Positions 26,644 through 34,426 of a DNA stretch of 34,505 nucleotides are shown piece by piece; within the stretch, counting starts at the first letter, position 1, and every line of letters begins with the position of its first letter. The notes beneath the pieces were generated by a model. That model did not search any database. It was not told the origin of the DNA and saw only the letters and a list, made by a program, of their open reading frames with translations. The translations under genes were made by a program, and so were the position numbers. Source of the DNA: an uncultured Bacteroides sp. (lineage in GTDB: Bacteria; Bacteroidota; Bacteroidia; Bacteroidales; Bacteroidaceae). The DNA is taken from NCBI GenBank assembly GCA_947173895.1, contig CAMWGU010000028.1:1-34505 (forward strand). Reading direction: 5' to 3'.

Positions 26644-26810
26644 GTCCTTTCAGGCAGGTTTTCTGACTTGTCTCTTCCCTGAAACGCCTTCCCGCAAATG
26701 TATTTTGTAGTGGCATACTGTTTCAGCTCAATGAGAGTTACAGCAGCGGGTACTGTTGCTGATTTTCACGGCATTCCCTTTTAAAAGTGATTAGCTTCAC
26801 CATGTAGGAC
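26644..26810 (-). promoter_or_regulatory. Cobalamin (B12) riboswitch upstream of nrdD-nrdG
   Basis: On the minus strand the leader carries B12-element features in order: GGGAATGCCGTG, then CAGTACCCGCTGCTGTAA, and near the 3' end GACAAGTCAGAAAACCTGCC, which matches the conserved closing segment GTCAGAA-ACCTGCC. The ends GTCCT (minus 26810-26806) and AGGAC (minus 26648-26644) can form stem P1. It begins right after a promoter box at 26816 and ends 26 bp before nrdD. Riboswitches of this class usually turn the gene off when adenosylcobalamin binds. Confidence 0.9.
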
Positions 26811-26815
26811 GCTTA

Positions 26816-26823
26816 CAAAGGTA
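26816..26823 (-). promoter_or_regulatory. Promoter -7 box for the riboswitch-nrdDG transcript
   Basis: Minus-strand TACCTTTG matches TAnnTTTG. The transcript would start around 26809, at the first base of P1 of the riboswitch. Confidence 0.65.
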
Positions 26824-26922
26824 TAACATTTTGGGAAACTATTAGCTTTAAAAAGCAATAAAAGTTTTCCAAAATGGATAACTTGTTGAGCGACGGTGGA
26901 TTATAAATTATGTCGTTGATAG

Positions 26923-28341
26923 CTATAAATGGACTGGTGTCAGTCCCATCTTTTTTGCTTTTTTCAGCATGTATTCCAAGGCTGCATCGTGCTCGTTGGG
27001 GATGATGCCGTCCAAGATAGCATCCTTGATGGAACTTTTCAGGCTGCCTATTTCACGGCAGGGCTGCATATCGAATATACGCATGATTTCTTCTCCGTCC
27101 ACTGGTGGCTGGAAGTTGCGTATACGGTCTTTTTCCTCCAGATCCTTCAACTTTTGGCGTACCAGCTTGAAGTTGTCTAGAAATTTTTGCTTGCGTGCTT
27201 CGTTCTTCGAGGTGATGTCTGCTTCGCAGAGCGTCATCAGGTCGTCGATGTCGTTTCCGGCTTCGAAAAGCAGGCGGCGTACGGCGGAATCGGTTACAAT
27301 GTCGTCTGCAATGACAATGGGACGCATGTGCAGACCCACTAACTTCTGCACGTATTTCATCTTTTCGTTCATGGGCAGTTTCATCTTGCGGAAGATGTTC
27401 GGAATCATTTTCTCGCCAATGAAGTTGTGGTTATGGAAAGTCCATCCCAAACGAGAATCCCAGCGTTTGGTGAGCGGCTTGCCTATGTCGTGCAGTAAAG
27501 CGGCCCAGCGCAACCATAAGTTATTGGTGTGTTTGGATATGTTGTCCACCACTTCCAATGTGTGATAGAAATTGTCCTTATGAGCGCGTCCGTTTCGAGG
27601 CTCCACGCCTTGCAGGGTTACCAGCTCGGGGAAAATCAGGGGCAGGAGTCCGCAACGGTCCAGCTCGACGAAGCCTTTGGAAGGGATGGGCGAGAGTAGA
27701 ATCTTGTTCAACTCGTCGGCAATGCGTTCTCGCGAAATGATGTGGATGCGTTCTTTGTTGCGCTCTAACGCTTCGAAAGTGACATCGTCGATGTAGAAGT
27801 TCAGTTGTGTGGCAAACCGGATGCAGCGCATCATGCGGAGCGGGTCGTCGCTAAAGGTGATATCCGGATCCAGCGGAGTACGGATGGTGAGTTCCTTCAA
27901 GTCGTCCAAGCCGTTGAAAGGGTCCACCAGTTCGCCGAATCGTGCTTTGTTCAGGCATACAGCCATGGCGTTGATGGTAAAGTCGCGTCGGTTTTGGTCA
28001 TCTTCCAGTGTACCGTTCTCTACTATCGGTTTGCGGCTGTCGTGGCTGTATGATTCTTTACGTGCGCCGACAAATTCCACTTCCGTCTCGTGATATTTTA
28101 CTTGTGCCGTGCCGAAATTCTTGAATACGGAGACGTGTGCTCCGCGTCCCAGTTTCTTGCCAAAGGCTTGTGCCATGTCAATGCCGCTTCCTACTACTAC
28201 TATATCTATGTCTTTCGAGGGGCGTTTCAGGAACAAGTCCCGCACGTATCCTCCGACGACGTAACATTCCAATCCCAATTCATCGGCTGTCTCGGAGATG
28301 GAATGGAATATCTTGTTATTAAAATGTTCTTTTAGTTCCAT
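26923..28341 (-). CDS. cca: CCA-adding tRNA nucleotidyltransferase with HD domain
   Basis: The 472-residue protein adds or repairs the 3'-terminal CCA of tRNAs. The class II nucleotidyltransferase head shows VVGGYVRD (about 28-35), the metal-binding DID (D44, D46), RRDFTINAMA (about 115-124) and DPLRMMRCIRFATQL. A helical tRNA-binding middle follows, then an HD phosphohydrolase domain (LHDIGKP, with HNHNFIGEKM). HD-containing members can also remove cyclic phosphate or AMP from tRNA ends. Start codons at 28347 and 28341 are both possible; the -7 box at 28360 puts the transcript start near 28353, so the inner ATG is preferred. It is transcribed divergently from a lipoprotein gene. Confidence 0.93.
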   Translation of the reverse strand: MELKEHFNNKIFHSISETADELGLECYVVGGYVRDLFLKRPSKDIDIVVVGSGIDMAQAFGKKLGRGAHVSVFKNFGTAQVKYHETEVEFVGARKESYSHDSRKPIVENGTLEDDQNRRDFTINAMAVCLNKARFGELVDPFNGLDDLKELTIRTPLDPDITFSDDPLRMMRCIRFATQLNFYIDDVTFEALERNKERIHIISRERIADELNKILLSPIPSKGFVELDRCGLLPLIFPELVTLQGVEPRNGRAHKDNFYHTLEVVDNISKHTNNLWLRWAALLHDIGKPLTKRWDSRLGWTFHNHNFIGEKMIPNIFRKMKLPMNEKMKYVQKLVGLHMRPIVIADDIVTDSAVRRLLFEAGNDIDDLMTLCEADITSKNEARKQKFLDNFKLVRQKLKDLEEKDRIRNFQPPVDGEEIMRIFDMQPCREIGSLKSSIKDAILDGIIPNEHDAALEYMLKKAKKMGLTPVHL

Positions 28342-28359
28342 ATTCATCTTAAAGAGGCG

Positions 28360-28367
28360 CAAATTTA
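28360..28367 (-). promoter_or_regulatory. Promoter -7 box for cca
   Basis: Minus-strand TAAATTTG matches TAnnTTTG and implies a leader of about 6-12 nt, which excludes the long upstream open frame. Confidence 0.55.
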
Positions 28368-28410
28368 CGATTTTTTGTGCATGATAAGGAGGAATCACAC
28401 AATTAAATTG

Positions 28411-28418
28411 TATTTTTG
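28411..28418 (+). promoter_or_regulatory. Promoter -7 box for the lipoprotein gene
   Basis: TATTTTTG matches TAnnTTTG. It overlaps the most upstream possible start codon, so translation must begin at 28431 or 28443. Confidence 0.6.
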
Positions 28419-28442
28419 CCTGCATATAAAATGATCAAGTAC

Positions 28443-29261
28443 ATGAAAAAGATAGGATTGGTAGCATTATTAGCCCTGTTATTAACCGGTTGTGATGATG
28501 GTGGCGAAAAGAAGGCGCAGGAAAATCTGTGCAGAGCAGAGGCGGCTCTGGCAGACGAGAATTTCAGCGAAGCCAAATTGCAAATAGACAGTATCCGTAT
28601 TTTGTATCCCAAGGCGTTTGAGGCCAGAAGGCGGGGAGTCAAGTTGATGCAGCAGGTGGATTTGAAAGAGCAGCGCAAAAGCCTGGCTTATTTGGATAGC
28701 ATGATGGTGCTGAAACAGGCGGAACTGGATGCGGTGAAAGGTAATTTTGTGCTGGAGAAAGATACTGCATATCAGGAAGTGGGCAATTATTTCTATCCGA
28801 CTCAGACTGTGGAGAAGAATGTCGGGCGTTCGTTTTTGCGCGGACAAGTCAGCGAATTGGGGGAGATGTCGCTCACATCCATCTATTGTGCCGGAGGTGC
28901 CTTGCATCATACGGCTGTGAAAGTGGTGGCAGGTGATACGTTTGCCGAGACTCCGGCTTCGAATGACAGCTATGAGACGACCGACCTGGGGCGTGCGATT
29001 GAGAAGGCCGATTATAAAGCGGGCGAAGACGGCGGAGTCATTGCTTTTGTGTCGCTCCATCAGGATAAGAATATCCAGCTTCAGTTTATCGGCGACCGTA
29101 CTTATAAGACAGTCATGCGTCCCGACGATCGCAAGGCGATTGCCGCGCTGGCAGATTTGGCACGCATCTTGTTGGGAATGGAGCAGATCCGTAAGGACCG
29201 GAAGGAAGCGGCTTTGAAAATAGAGTTTGTGACCCGTAAAATGCAAGAAGAGGAGAAATAA
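28443..29261 (+). CDS. Lipoprotein of unknown function with helical N-terminal domain
   Basis: The 272-residue precursor has a lipoprotein signal (MKKIGLVALLALLLTGC, lipid on Cys17). The next about 90 residues are rich in Ala, Glu, Lys and Leu and contain QENLCRAEAALADENFSEAKLQIDSIRILYPKAFEARR, which resembles a TPR-like helical pair, then a coiled-coil-prone stretch (LMQQVDLKEQRKSLAYLDSMMVLKQAELDAVK). The C-terminal half is beta-rich (GRSFLRGQVSELGEMSLTSIYCAGGALHHTAVKV). I do not recognise a named family with confidence. The start at 28443 was chosen because the promoter box at 28411 leaves too short a leader for 28431. It should be anchored in the periplasm or outer membrane. Confidence 0.75.
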   Translation: MKKIGLVALLALLLTGCDDGGEKKAQENLCRAEAALADENFSEAKLQIDSIRILYPKAFEARRRGVKLMQQVDLKEQRKSLAYLDSMMVLKQAELDAVKGNFVLEKDTAYQEVGNYFYPTQTVEKNVGRSFLRGQVSELGEMSLTSIYCAGGALHHTAVKVVAGDTFAETPASNDSYETTDLGRAIEKADYKAGEDGGVIAFVSLHQDKNIQLQFIGDRTYKTVMRPDDRKAIAALADLARILLGMEQIRKDRKEAALKIEFVTRKMQEEEK

Positions 29262-29415
29262 AGAGAAGGCGGACTCTTGTTCGGGTCTGGCCGGGATCAT
29301 GAGAAGAACGGCGGAATAGGGATGCCGGACATGCAGGCCGAAGAGGATGCTTGGATGCCGGCCACTGGATTTTCGGGCGGCAACTGCCCGCCCGGTTTCC
29401 ATGGCCGGCTGTCTG

Positions 29416-30009
29416 TCACAGCCTTTTCAGTGCCAGTTTTATCACCTTTTCCACCGGTGCGTCCGGCTCTTCGGTCAGTATGGCGGCCACTACTTTGTGT
29501 GATGCCGCTTGTGCGAATCCCAACATGGTGAGAGCGGCCACAGCCTCGTCGTGAATTTCTGTATTGGCCGGGCTGGCGGACATTTCGCTGCTCACGGTTT
29601 CCATGCCCGAAGCGGCAATCTTGTCCTTCAGGTCTACAATGATGCGTTGGGCGGTTTTCAGTCCGATGCCTTTCACCGTTTTCAGCAGTTTGTCGTTGCC
29701 CGAACTGATTACTCCGCACAGTTCGGAAGGCGACAAGGCGGACAAGATCATCCGTGCCGTGTTGCCTCCGATGCCCGATACGGAAATCAGCAACAAAAAC
29801 AGTTCTCGTTCCTGTTTGGTCGAAAATCCGTAGAGCACGTATGCGTCTTCGCGGATGGCTTCATAAATATATAGCTTTGCATCACTTTGGTTCTGGATGG
29901 CCGAATACGTATTCAGTGATATGTTGACGCCATACCCCACTCCGTTACAGTCCAATACTACCATTGCCGGAGTAATCTCCGCAATTTCTCCTTTAATATA
30001 TTCTATCAT
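29416..30009 (-). CDS. ruvA: Holliday junction branch migration protein RuvA
   Basis: The 197-residue protein binds four-way DNA junctions as a tetramer and recruits the RuvB motor. It starts [28 protein letters not shown] (OB-fold), has two helix-hairpin-helix motifs ([18 protein letters not shown] about 75-92, and [22 protein letters not shown] about 110-131) and the C-terminal RuvB-binding domain (about 150-197). The length is standard. It has its own promoter box at 30042 and no ruvB neighbour. Confidence 0.96.
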   Translation of the reverse strand: MIEYIKGEIAEITPAMVVLDCNGVGYGVNISLNTYSAIQNQSDAKLYIYEAIREDAYVLYGFSTKQERELFLLLISVSGIGGNTARMILSALSPSELCGVISSGNDKLLKTVKGIGLKTAQRIIVDLKDKIAASGMETVSSEMSASPANTEIHDEAVAALTMLGFAQAASHKVVAAILTEEPDAPVEKVIKLALKRL

Positions 30010-30041
30010 AGCGGTTCTTTTTTTGAATTTACAGTTCTTTG

Positions 30042-30049
30042 CAAAAATA
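30042..30049 (-). promoter_or_regulatory. Promoter -7 box for ruvA
   Basis: Minus-strand TATTTTTG matches TAnnTTTG, 33 nt before the ruvA start codon. Confidence 0.6.
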
Positions 30050-30135
30050 GGACATCTATCTTTTAAATTATAAGTTAGGCAAGAATATTTTTAAATTATT
30101 AGGTCGTGAAGAATGCAAAAGCGAGGCAAAATGTT

Positions 30136-30143
30136 TATTTTTG
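30136..30143 (+). promoter_or_regulatory. Promoter -7 box for ddh
   Basis: TATTTTTG matches TAnnTTTG. It lies downstream of the first in-frame ATG-like start and 40 nt before the ATG at 30184, so 30184 is the likely start. Confidence 0.6.
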
Positions 30144-30183
30144 CAGCCAATTAATAGACAATAGTAAATTAAAACCAATAAAG

Positions 30184-31083
30184 ATGAAAAAAATAAGAGC
30201 TGCCGTTGTCGGATACGGTAACATTGGTAAGTATGTGGTAGAGGCTCTGGAAGCCGCTCCCGATTTTGAGATTGCAGGAATCGTGCGCCGCAGCGGTGCG
30301 GAAAACAAGCCGGCCGAGCTGGAAGCCTACGCGGTTGTCAAGGACATAAAGGAACTGAAAGACGTGGATGTGGCTGTTCTGGCTACTCCGACCCGCAGTG
30401 TGGAAATGTATGCCAAAGAGATTCTGGCTATGGGTATCAATACGGTGGACAGTTTTGACATTCATACCCAAATCACTTCGCTCCGCCGTTCGTTGGATGA
30501 ATCGGCCAAGGCCGGCAAGGCTGTTGCCATTATTTCTGCCGGATGGGATCCGGGAAGTGACTCGGTGGTTCGTACATTGCTGGAAGCCATTGCTCCGAAG
30601 GGTATCACCTACACCAATTTCGGGCCGGGACGCAGCATGGGACACTCTGTTGCCGTGCGTGCCATTGCCGGGGTGAAGGATGCTTTGTCTATGACCATCC
30701 CTGTGGGTACGGGCATTCATCGCCGCATGGTGTATGTGGAGCTGGAAGAGGGAGCTGACTTCAAGACTGTGGAAGCGGCCATCAAGTCGGATCCTTACTT
30801 TGTGAACGACGAGACGCATGTGAAACAAGTGCCTTGTGTGGACGACTTGAACGACGTGGGCCATGGAGTGAACCTGGTGCGCAAAGGTGTGTCGGGCAAG
30901 ACTCACAACCAGTTGTTTGAGTTCGACATGAAGATCAACAATCCGGCTCTTACGGCACAGGTGCTGGTGTGCGTGGCCCGTGCTTCCATGAAGCAACAGC
31001 CCGGATGCTATACCATGATCGAGGTGCCTGTCATCGACTTGCTGTGCGGTGACCGCGAGGAACTGATTGCACATCTGGTGTAA
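30184..31083 (+). CDS. ddh: meso-Diaminopimelate D-dehydrogenase
   Basis: The 299-residue NADP-dependent enzyme makes meso-diaminopimelate from tetrahydrodipicolinate in one step, bypassing the acylase and aminotransferase branches of lysine and peptidoglycan synthesis. The Rossmann start is [17 protein letters not shown] (about 5-21). The mid-region [23 protein letters not shown] (about 118-140) and [18 protein letters not shown] (about 143-160) are typical, and the C-terminus ([15 protein letters not shown]) completes the fold. The length is usual for the family. The upstream open extension is discounted because the promoter box lies inside it. The gene is monocistronic by position. Confidence 0.92.
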   Translation: MKKIRAAVVGYGNIGKYVVEALEAAPDFEIAGIVRRSGAENKPAELEAYAVVKDIKELKDVDVAVLATPTRSVEMYAKEILAMGINTVDSFDIHTQITSLRRSLDESAKAGKAVAIISAGWDPGSDSVVRTLLEAIAPKGITYTNFGPGRSMGHSVAVRAIAGVKDALSMTIPVGTGIHRRMVYVELEEGADFKTVEAAIKSDPYFVNDETHVKQVPCVDDLNDVGHGVNLVRKGVSGKTHNQLFEFDMKINNPALTAQVLVCVARASMKQQPGCYTMIEVPVIDLLCGDREELIAHLV

Positions 31084-31202
31084 AGAAGTACGGCGGTTTG
31101 TGCGGAACCGTTGTTTCCCAGATCGAAGAACGCTTCGCGGACATGCTGTCTTTATGACTGATATGTTCGGGAGGCGTTTATTGTCTTTGGCTTTCCTTAT
31201 GG

Positions 31203-31817
31203 TTAGACTTCTTGCGGCATCTTTTTGTATATCACGTGGGGTGCCCGCCCTTCTCTCACGATGCGTTTTTCATTGCTCCAGCGGCGCAGCTCCTCGCTTG
31301 CCCTGGTCCGTAGCAGCCCCGTCAGTTCGCTATATTCTTTGCGGGTGATGACGGAGTGTTTCTCCAGATGGGCGGTGAGCAGCGCAAAACGTTCTTCTTC
31401 CGAGTAACGGGTGGAGGAGGACAGGAAGCCGTATTCCGCACGTTCCAGCTTTTCTCGCGAGCGTATGGTTTTGCACAGCTGGCGCGTGGGTTTGAACTTC
31501 ACGCTGTCAAAGTGTACCGATGCGGCGCGTATGGTTTTCTTGTCGGTCACTTTCCGGCAGGTCAGGGTGCTCGACAGGGTGCCCAGTTCTCCCAGTTTCA
31601 CATTGTAGCCGTCCGCCAGGTATTCGGCCACGAGGTCTTCCAGGTCGCAGAACAACCCGATGATGGTTCCCTCGTGCAAGGAGGTGCGTTTGGAAAGTTC
31701 TTTTGCCAGGGCTTTCAGGTCCTTGGTTCCTGTGGTTACTATCTGCGGATAGAGGGTGGGAGGTTCATCCTTTCTCTGCACCTCGTGTATTGTCTTGAAG
31801 TCATATTTTGCTGCCAT
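31203..31817 (-). CDS. HU-family (HU-HIG-like) DNA-binding protein with C-terminal winged helix-like part
   Basis: The 204-residue protein has an N-terminal HU-like domain (about 1-125: MAAKYDFKTIHEVQRKDEPP, LAKELSKRTSLHEGTIIGLFCDLEDLVAEYLADGYNVKLGELGTLSSTL), matching the Bacteroidetes HU-HIG variant rather than canonical 90-residue HU. A C-terminal extension (about 140-204: RYSEEERFALLTAHLEKHSVITRKEYSELTGLLRTRASEELRRWSNEK) looks like a small helix-turn-helix domain. It probably binds and bends DNA; the specific role is unknown. It lies next to palindrome array 4, upstream of its own start, but a connection is only a suggestion. Confidence 0.85.
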   Translation of the reverse strand: MAAKYDFKTIHEVQRKDEPPTLYPQIVTTGTKDLKALAKELSKRTSLHEGTIIGLFCDLEDLVAEYLADGYNVKLGELGTLSSTLTCRKVTDKKTIRAASVHFDSVKFKPTRQLCKTIRSREKLERAEYGFLSSSTRYSEEERFALLTAHLEKHSVITRKEYSELTGLLRTRASEELRRWSNEKRIVREGRAPHVIYKKMPQEV

Positions 31818-31868
31818 AGTCGATGCTTTTTTTATTGTTGGCCTGCCGTCCGGTTGGCTGCAGGTTTA

Positions 31869-31876
31869 CAAATGTA
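31869..31876 (-). promoter_or_regulatory. Promoter -7 box for the HU-like gene
   Basis: Minus-strand TACATTTG matches TAnnTTTG, 52 nt before the start codon. Confidence 0.5.
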
Positions 31877-31997
31877 GACATAATTGTCGGTTTATGGACT
31901 ATCGGGCGGCTTTTTTCTTTCTCTCTTCGTGTTTCTCTCCTGTTTTTTCCTTATAAGCGATTCTCGTATGCGGGCTAAGGCTTTGGGGCTGGAAGGT

Positions 31998-32137
31998 TAA
32001 GCCCTTTCATATGGTTTGCTTTTACTGCCGTCCTCGTCCGGTTGTACAGCCGTCCATGGGCGGTTGTATAGCCGTTTGTGGCAGGTTGTACGACCGCCCA
32101 TGGTCGGCAGTAGCATATATCGGCATGAAAGGGCTTA
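31998..32137. repeat. Palindrome array 4: four 22-bp units inside an outer inverted repeat
   Basis: Units start at 32025, 32047, 32069 and 32091, exactly 22 bp apart. Units 2 and 4 have CCATGG-centred cores (CCGTCCATGGGCGG, CCGCCCATGGTCGG), and the linker GGTTGTA ends units 1-3. TACTGCCG and CGGCAGTA close the array. Outside it, TAAGCCCTTTCAT (31998-32010) and ATGAAAGGGCTTA (32125-32137) form a perfect 13-bp inverted repeat. It lies between divergent genes (HU-like, minus; lgt, plus), so termination is not its obvious purpose. The remainder of 31818-32388 contains no convincing gene. Confidence 0.85.
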
Positions 32138-32388
32138 GGTATACGGGCGCGACGGCTTCTGCTTTTAAGCCTTTGTGCTTGGCATGGATGGCTTTAGCCT
32201 CCGAAGGGCTTGGGGCTGCCTGTAGCTTCCTTATCTTCCCTGCTTCGTGCGGGTTATCTTTGATGGGCGTTTGCAATGAAAGAACCGCATGGACTGAAAT
32301 CTCTTCTTTGTTTTGTTTCGGAGAAGCGATTTTTTTATTTCCTTTGTACTCTGTAAATTTTGTATATTCAAATTAAAGAAGAGGAACA

Positions 32389-33204
32389 ATGATAGCAAGT
32401 ATCGTATGGGATGTAGATCCTATCTTATTCAAAGTAGGGAATTGGGAAGTGCGTTGGTATGGCCTGATGTGGGGGTTTGGCTTTATATTGGCTTACGAGA
32501 TAGTGAACCGCTTGTTCAAGAAGGAGAAATATCCCGAGGAATGGGTAGACAAGCTTTTTGTGTACTGTCTGGTGAGCACGGTCATCGGTGCTCGGCTGGG
32601 GCACTGCCTGTTTTATGAGTGGGATTATTATGGCGCCCATCCCATCGAGATATTCAAGATATGGAAAGGCGGGCTGGCAAGCCATGGAGGAGTGTTTGCC
32701 ATCATCCTGGCGCTGATGTGGTATTCCTGGCGAGTGACAAGGAAAAGCGTTTGGTGGCTTTTCGACCGCATGATACCTGCCGTGGCTGTTGTTTGTTTCT
32801 GCATCCGTTTTGGCAATCTGATGAATTCCGAGATTTTCGGTTTTCCCACTACGTTGCCTTGGGGGGTTGAGTTTGTCCGCTCCCGCGAGTGGCATCAGCT
32901 GTACGAAGGGTTGCCTTGCCATCCCACCCAGATTTATGAAATGCTGTATTGTTTGGTGGCCGGTGTCACTGCCTGGGTGATGTATCACCGGTTTCATTTT
33001 CAGAAAAAGGTGGGATTGATCACCGGCGTGGGGTTGCTCATATTCTTCGGTTCACGCTTTGCGCTGGAGTTCATGAAGAATCCGCAGGTGGCCGAAGAGG
33101 CCGATATGGCACTGAACATCGGACAGTTGCTCAGTCTGCCGCTGATTTTGCTGGGTGGATATCTCATTGCCACCAGCCGTACGCGGAAGGAAAACCTGAA
33201 GTAA
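32389..33204 (+). CDS. lgt: Prolipoprotein diacylglyceryl transferase
   Basis: The 271-residue inner-membrane enzyme transfers diacylglycerol from phosphatidylglycerol to the lipobox cysteine of prolipoproteins, the first step of lipoprotein maturation. It has about seven membrane segments, the RWYGLMWGFGFILAY opening (about 22-36), GGLASHGG (about 97-104) and the Lgt signature CIRFGNLMNSEIFG (about 137-150), with the catalytic-region residues in place. The length is normal. The start follows a purine-rich AAGAAGAGGAA leader. A tiny putative lipoprotein follows 6 bp downstream. Confidence 0.95.
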   Translation: MIASIVWDVDPILFKVGNWEVRWYGLMWGFGFILAYEIVNRLFKKEKYPEEWVDKLFVYCLVSTVIGARLGHCLFYEWDYYGAHPIEIFKIWKGGLASHGGVFAIILALMWYSWRVTRKSVWWLFDRMIPAVAVVCFCIRFGNLMNSEIFGFPTTLPWGVEFVRSREWHQLYEGLPCHPTQIYEMLYCLVAGVTAWVMYHRFHFQKKVGLITGVGLLIFFGSRFALEFMKNPQVAEEADMALNIGQLLSLPLILLGGYLIATSRTRKENLK

Positions 33205-33210
33205 AGCCGG

Positions 33211-33345
33211 ATGTGCGTAAATCGGATTGCGATTGTTGGTCTGCTTGCATCACTTGCCGGGTGTAGGAAAGCGAGGGGGGATTGTCACTATGTGGCTTTG
33301 CCAGTGGATGATGAGAAAGGCCATATTTCATTTATGAGGAAATAG
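33211..33345 (+). CDS. Putative 44-aa lipoprotein, possibly a truncated remnant
   Basis: ATG at 33211, 6 bp after the lgt stop, opens 44 codons to TAG (33343-33345). The product starts MCVNRIAIVGLLASLAGCRK, a short lipoprotein signal with lipobox SLAGC, followed by only 26 residues (ARGDCHYVALPVDDEKGHIS...). The tail VALPVDDEKGHISFM looks like the beginning of a larger, perhaps WG-repeat-like, lipoprotein cut by the early stop, but this is inference. The PfkB kinase gene starts 24 bp later. It may be a real microprotein, a remnant or chance. Confidence 0.4.
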   Translation: MCVNRIAIVGLLASLAGCRKARGDCHYVALPVDDEKGHISFMRK

Positions 33346-33369
33346 AGAACTGAATAAATAAAGCGTATC

Positions 33370-34260
33370 ATGAACAACATTATTGTAGGAATGGGTGAAG
33401 CACTGTGGGATGTGCTTCCCGAAGGAAAGAAAATAGGCGGTGCTCCGGCAAATTTCGCTTATCATGTGTCACAATTCGGTTTCGACAGTCGGGTGGTCAG
33501 TGCGATTGGCGATGACAGGTTAGGCTACGAGATGCTGGAGAACTTCGATAACAAAAAGCTGCATTATCAGATAGAAAAGGTATCTTATCCAACGGGGACA
33601 GTGCAGGTGAAATTAAATTCTGAAGGTGTGCCGGTGTATGATATAAAGGAAAGTGTGGCGTGGGATAATATTCCTTTCACATCCGCATTGGAGTCGCTGG
33701 CAAAGGATACACGTTCCGTATGCTTCGGCTCGCTGGCACAGCGCAGTGTGGTTTCAAGAGAGACCATCAACCTTTTTTTGGACGCCATGCCCGACGGAGA
33801 GGGACAATACAAGGTTTTCGATGTGAACCTGCGTCAGGGATTCTATACAGAGGAGATTCTTTGCAATGCGATGCAGAAATGCAATGTATTGAAAATTAAT
33901 GATGAAGAGTTGATGACTTTGAGCCGTATGTTTGGCTATCCCGACATCGACATGCAGGACAAATGCAGGATATTGTTGGCCAAGTATAATTTGAAGATGC
34001 TTATTCTGACTTGTGGAGTGAATGGCAGTTATGTCTTTACTTCGGGCGAGGTTTCATTTGTGCCGACACCGAAAATTGAAGTGGCCGATACGGTGGGTGC
34101 GGGCGATTCGTTCACGGCCGCTTTCGTGGCGGCTGTCATGAAAGGAAAGCCGGTTATCGAGGCACACAAACTGGCTGTTGAGGTCTCGGCATTTGTTTGC
34201 ACACAAAATGGTGCTATGCCCGAGTTGCCTGCTTGTTTGAAGAAACAGCTGGCAAACTGA
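33370..34260 (+). CDS. PfkB-family carbohydrate kinase (fructokinase-like)
   Basis: The 296-residue cytoplasmic kinase phosphorylates a sugar with ATP. It shows the first PfkB motif region GGAPANFAYHVSQFG (about 22-36) and the second signature DTVGAGDSFTAAF (240-252) with catalytic Asp246 and the GAGD anion hole. The opening IVGMGEALWDVLPEGKKIGGAPAN resembles fructokinases. 2-dehydro-3-deoxygluconokinase or ribokinase activity cannot be excluded. No sugar transporter or hydrolase gene adjoins it. A second start is not evident; AATAAAGCGTATC precedes the ATG. Confidence 0.88.
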   Translation: MNNIIVGMGEALWDVLPEGKKIGGAPANFAYHVSQFGFDSRVVSAIGDDRLGYEMLENFDNKKLHYQIEKVSYPTGTVQVKLNSEGVPVYDIKESVAWDNIPFTSALESLAKDTRSVCFGSLAQRSVVSRETINLFLDAMPDGEGQYKVFDVNLRQGFYTEEILCNAMQKCNVLKINDEELMTLSRMFGYPDIDMQDKCRILLAKYNLKMLILTCGVNGSYVFTSGEVSFVPTPKIEVADTVGAGDSFTAAFVAAVMKGKPVIEAHKLAVEVSAFVCTQNGAMPELPACLKKQLAN

Positions 34261-34407
34261 GGGTAAGCCCCTCCAGCTTGGTTTGCAGAATAGGCAAGTG
34301 CAGAGGATATAAGGTTTTAAAATACTCACTAGGCAATCTTGATAGTGTAAAGCTTAAGTAAGTGAAAGTTTAACGGTTTATTATTTTTCTTTTCTTTATA
34401 AATGCCT

Positions 34408-34415
34408 TACCTTTG
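34408..34415 (+). promoter_or_regulatory. Promoter -7 box for the gene at the right edge
   Basis: TACCTTTG matches TAnnTTTG. The next ATG is 11 nt further on (34427). Confidence 0.6.
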
Positions 34416-34426
34416 TGAAGTAATAA

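Noticed and set aside
28482-29402. Minus-strand open frame antisense to the lipoprotein gene
   Set aside because: No family features; the plus-strand frame has a lipobox and a promoter.
30169-31074. Minus-strand open frame antisense to ddh
   Set aside because: His-rich shadow of a well-supported dehydrogenase.
32011-32376. 121-codon plus-strand frame over palindrome array 4
   Set aside because: It spans the repeat array and its flanking inverted repeat and has no domain features.
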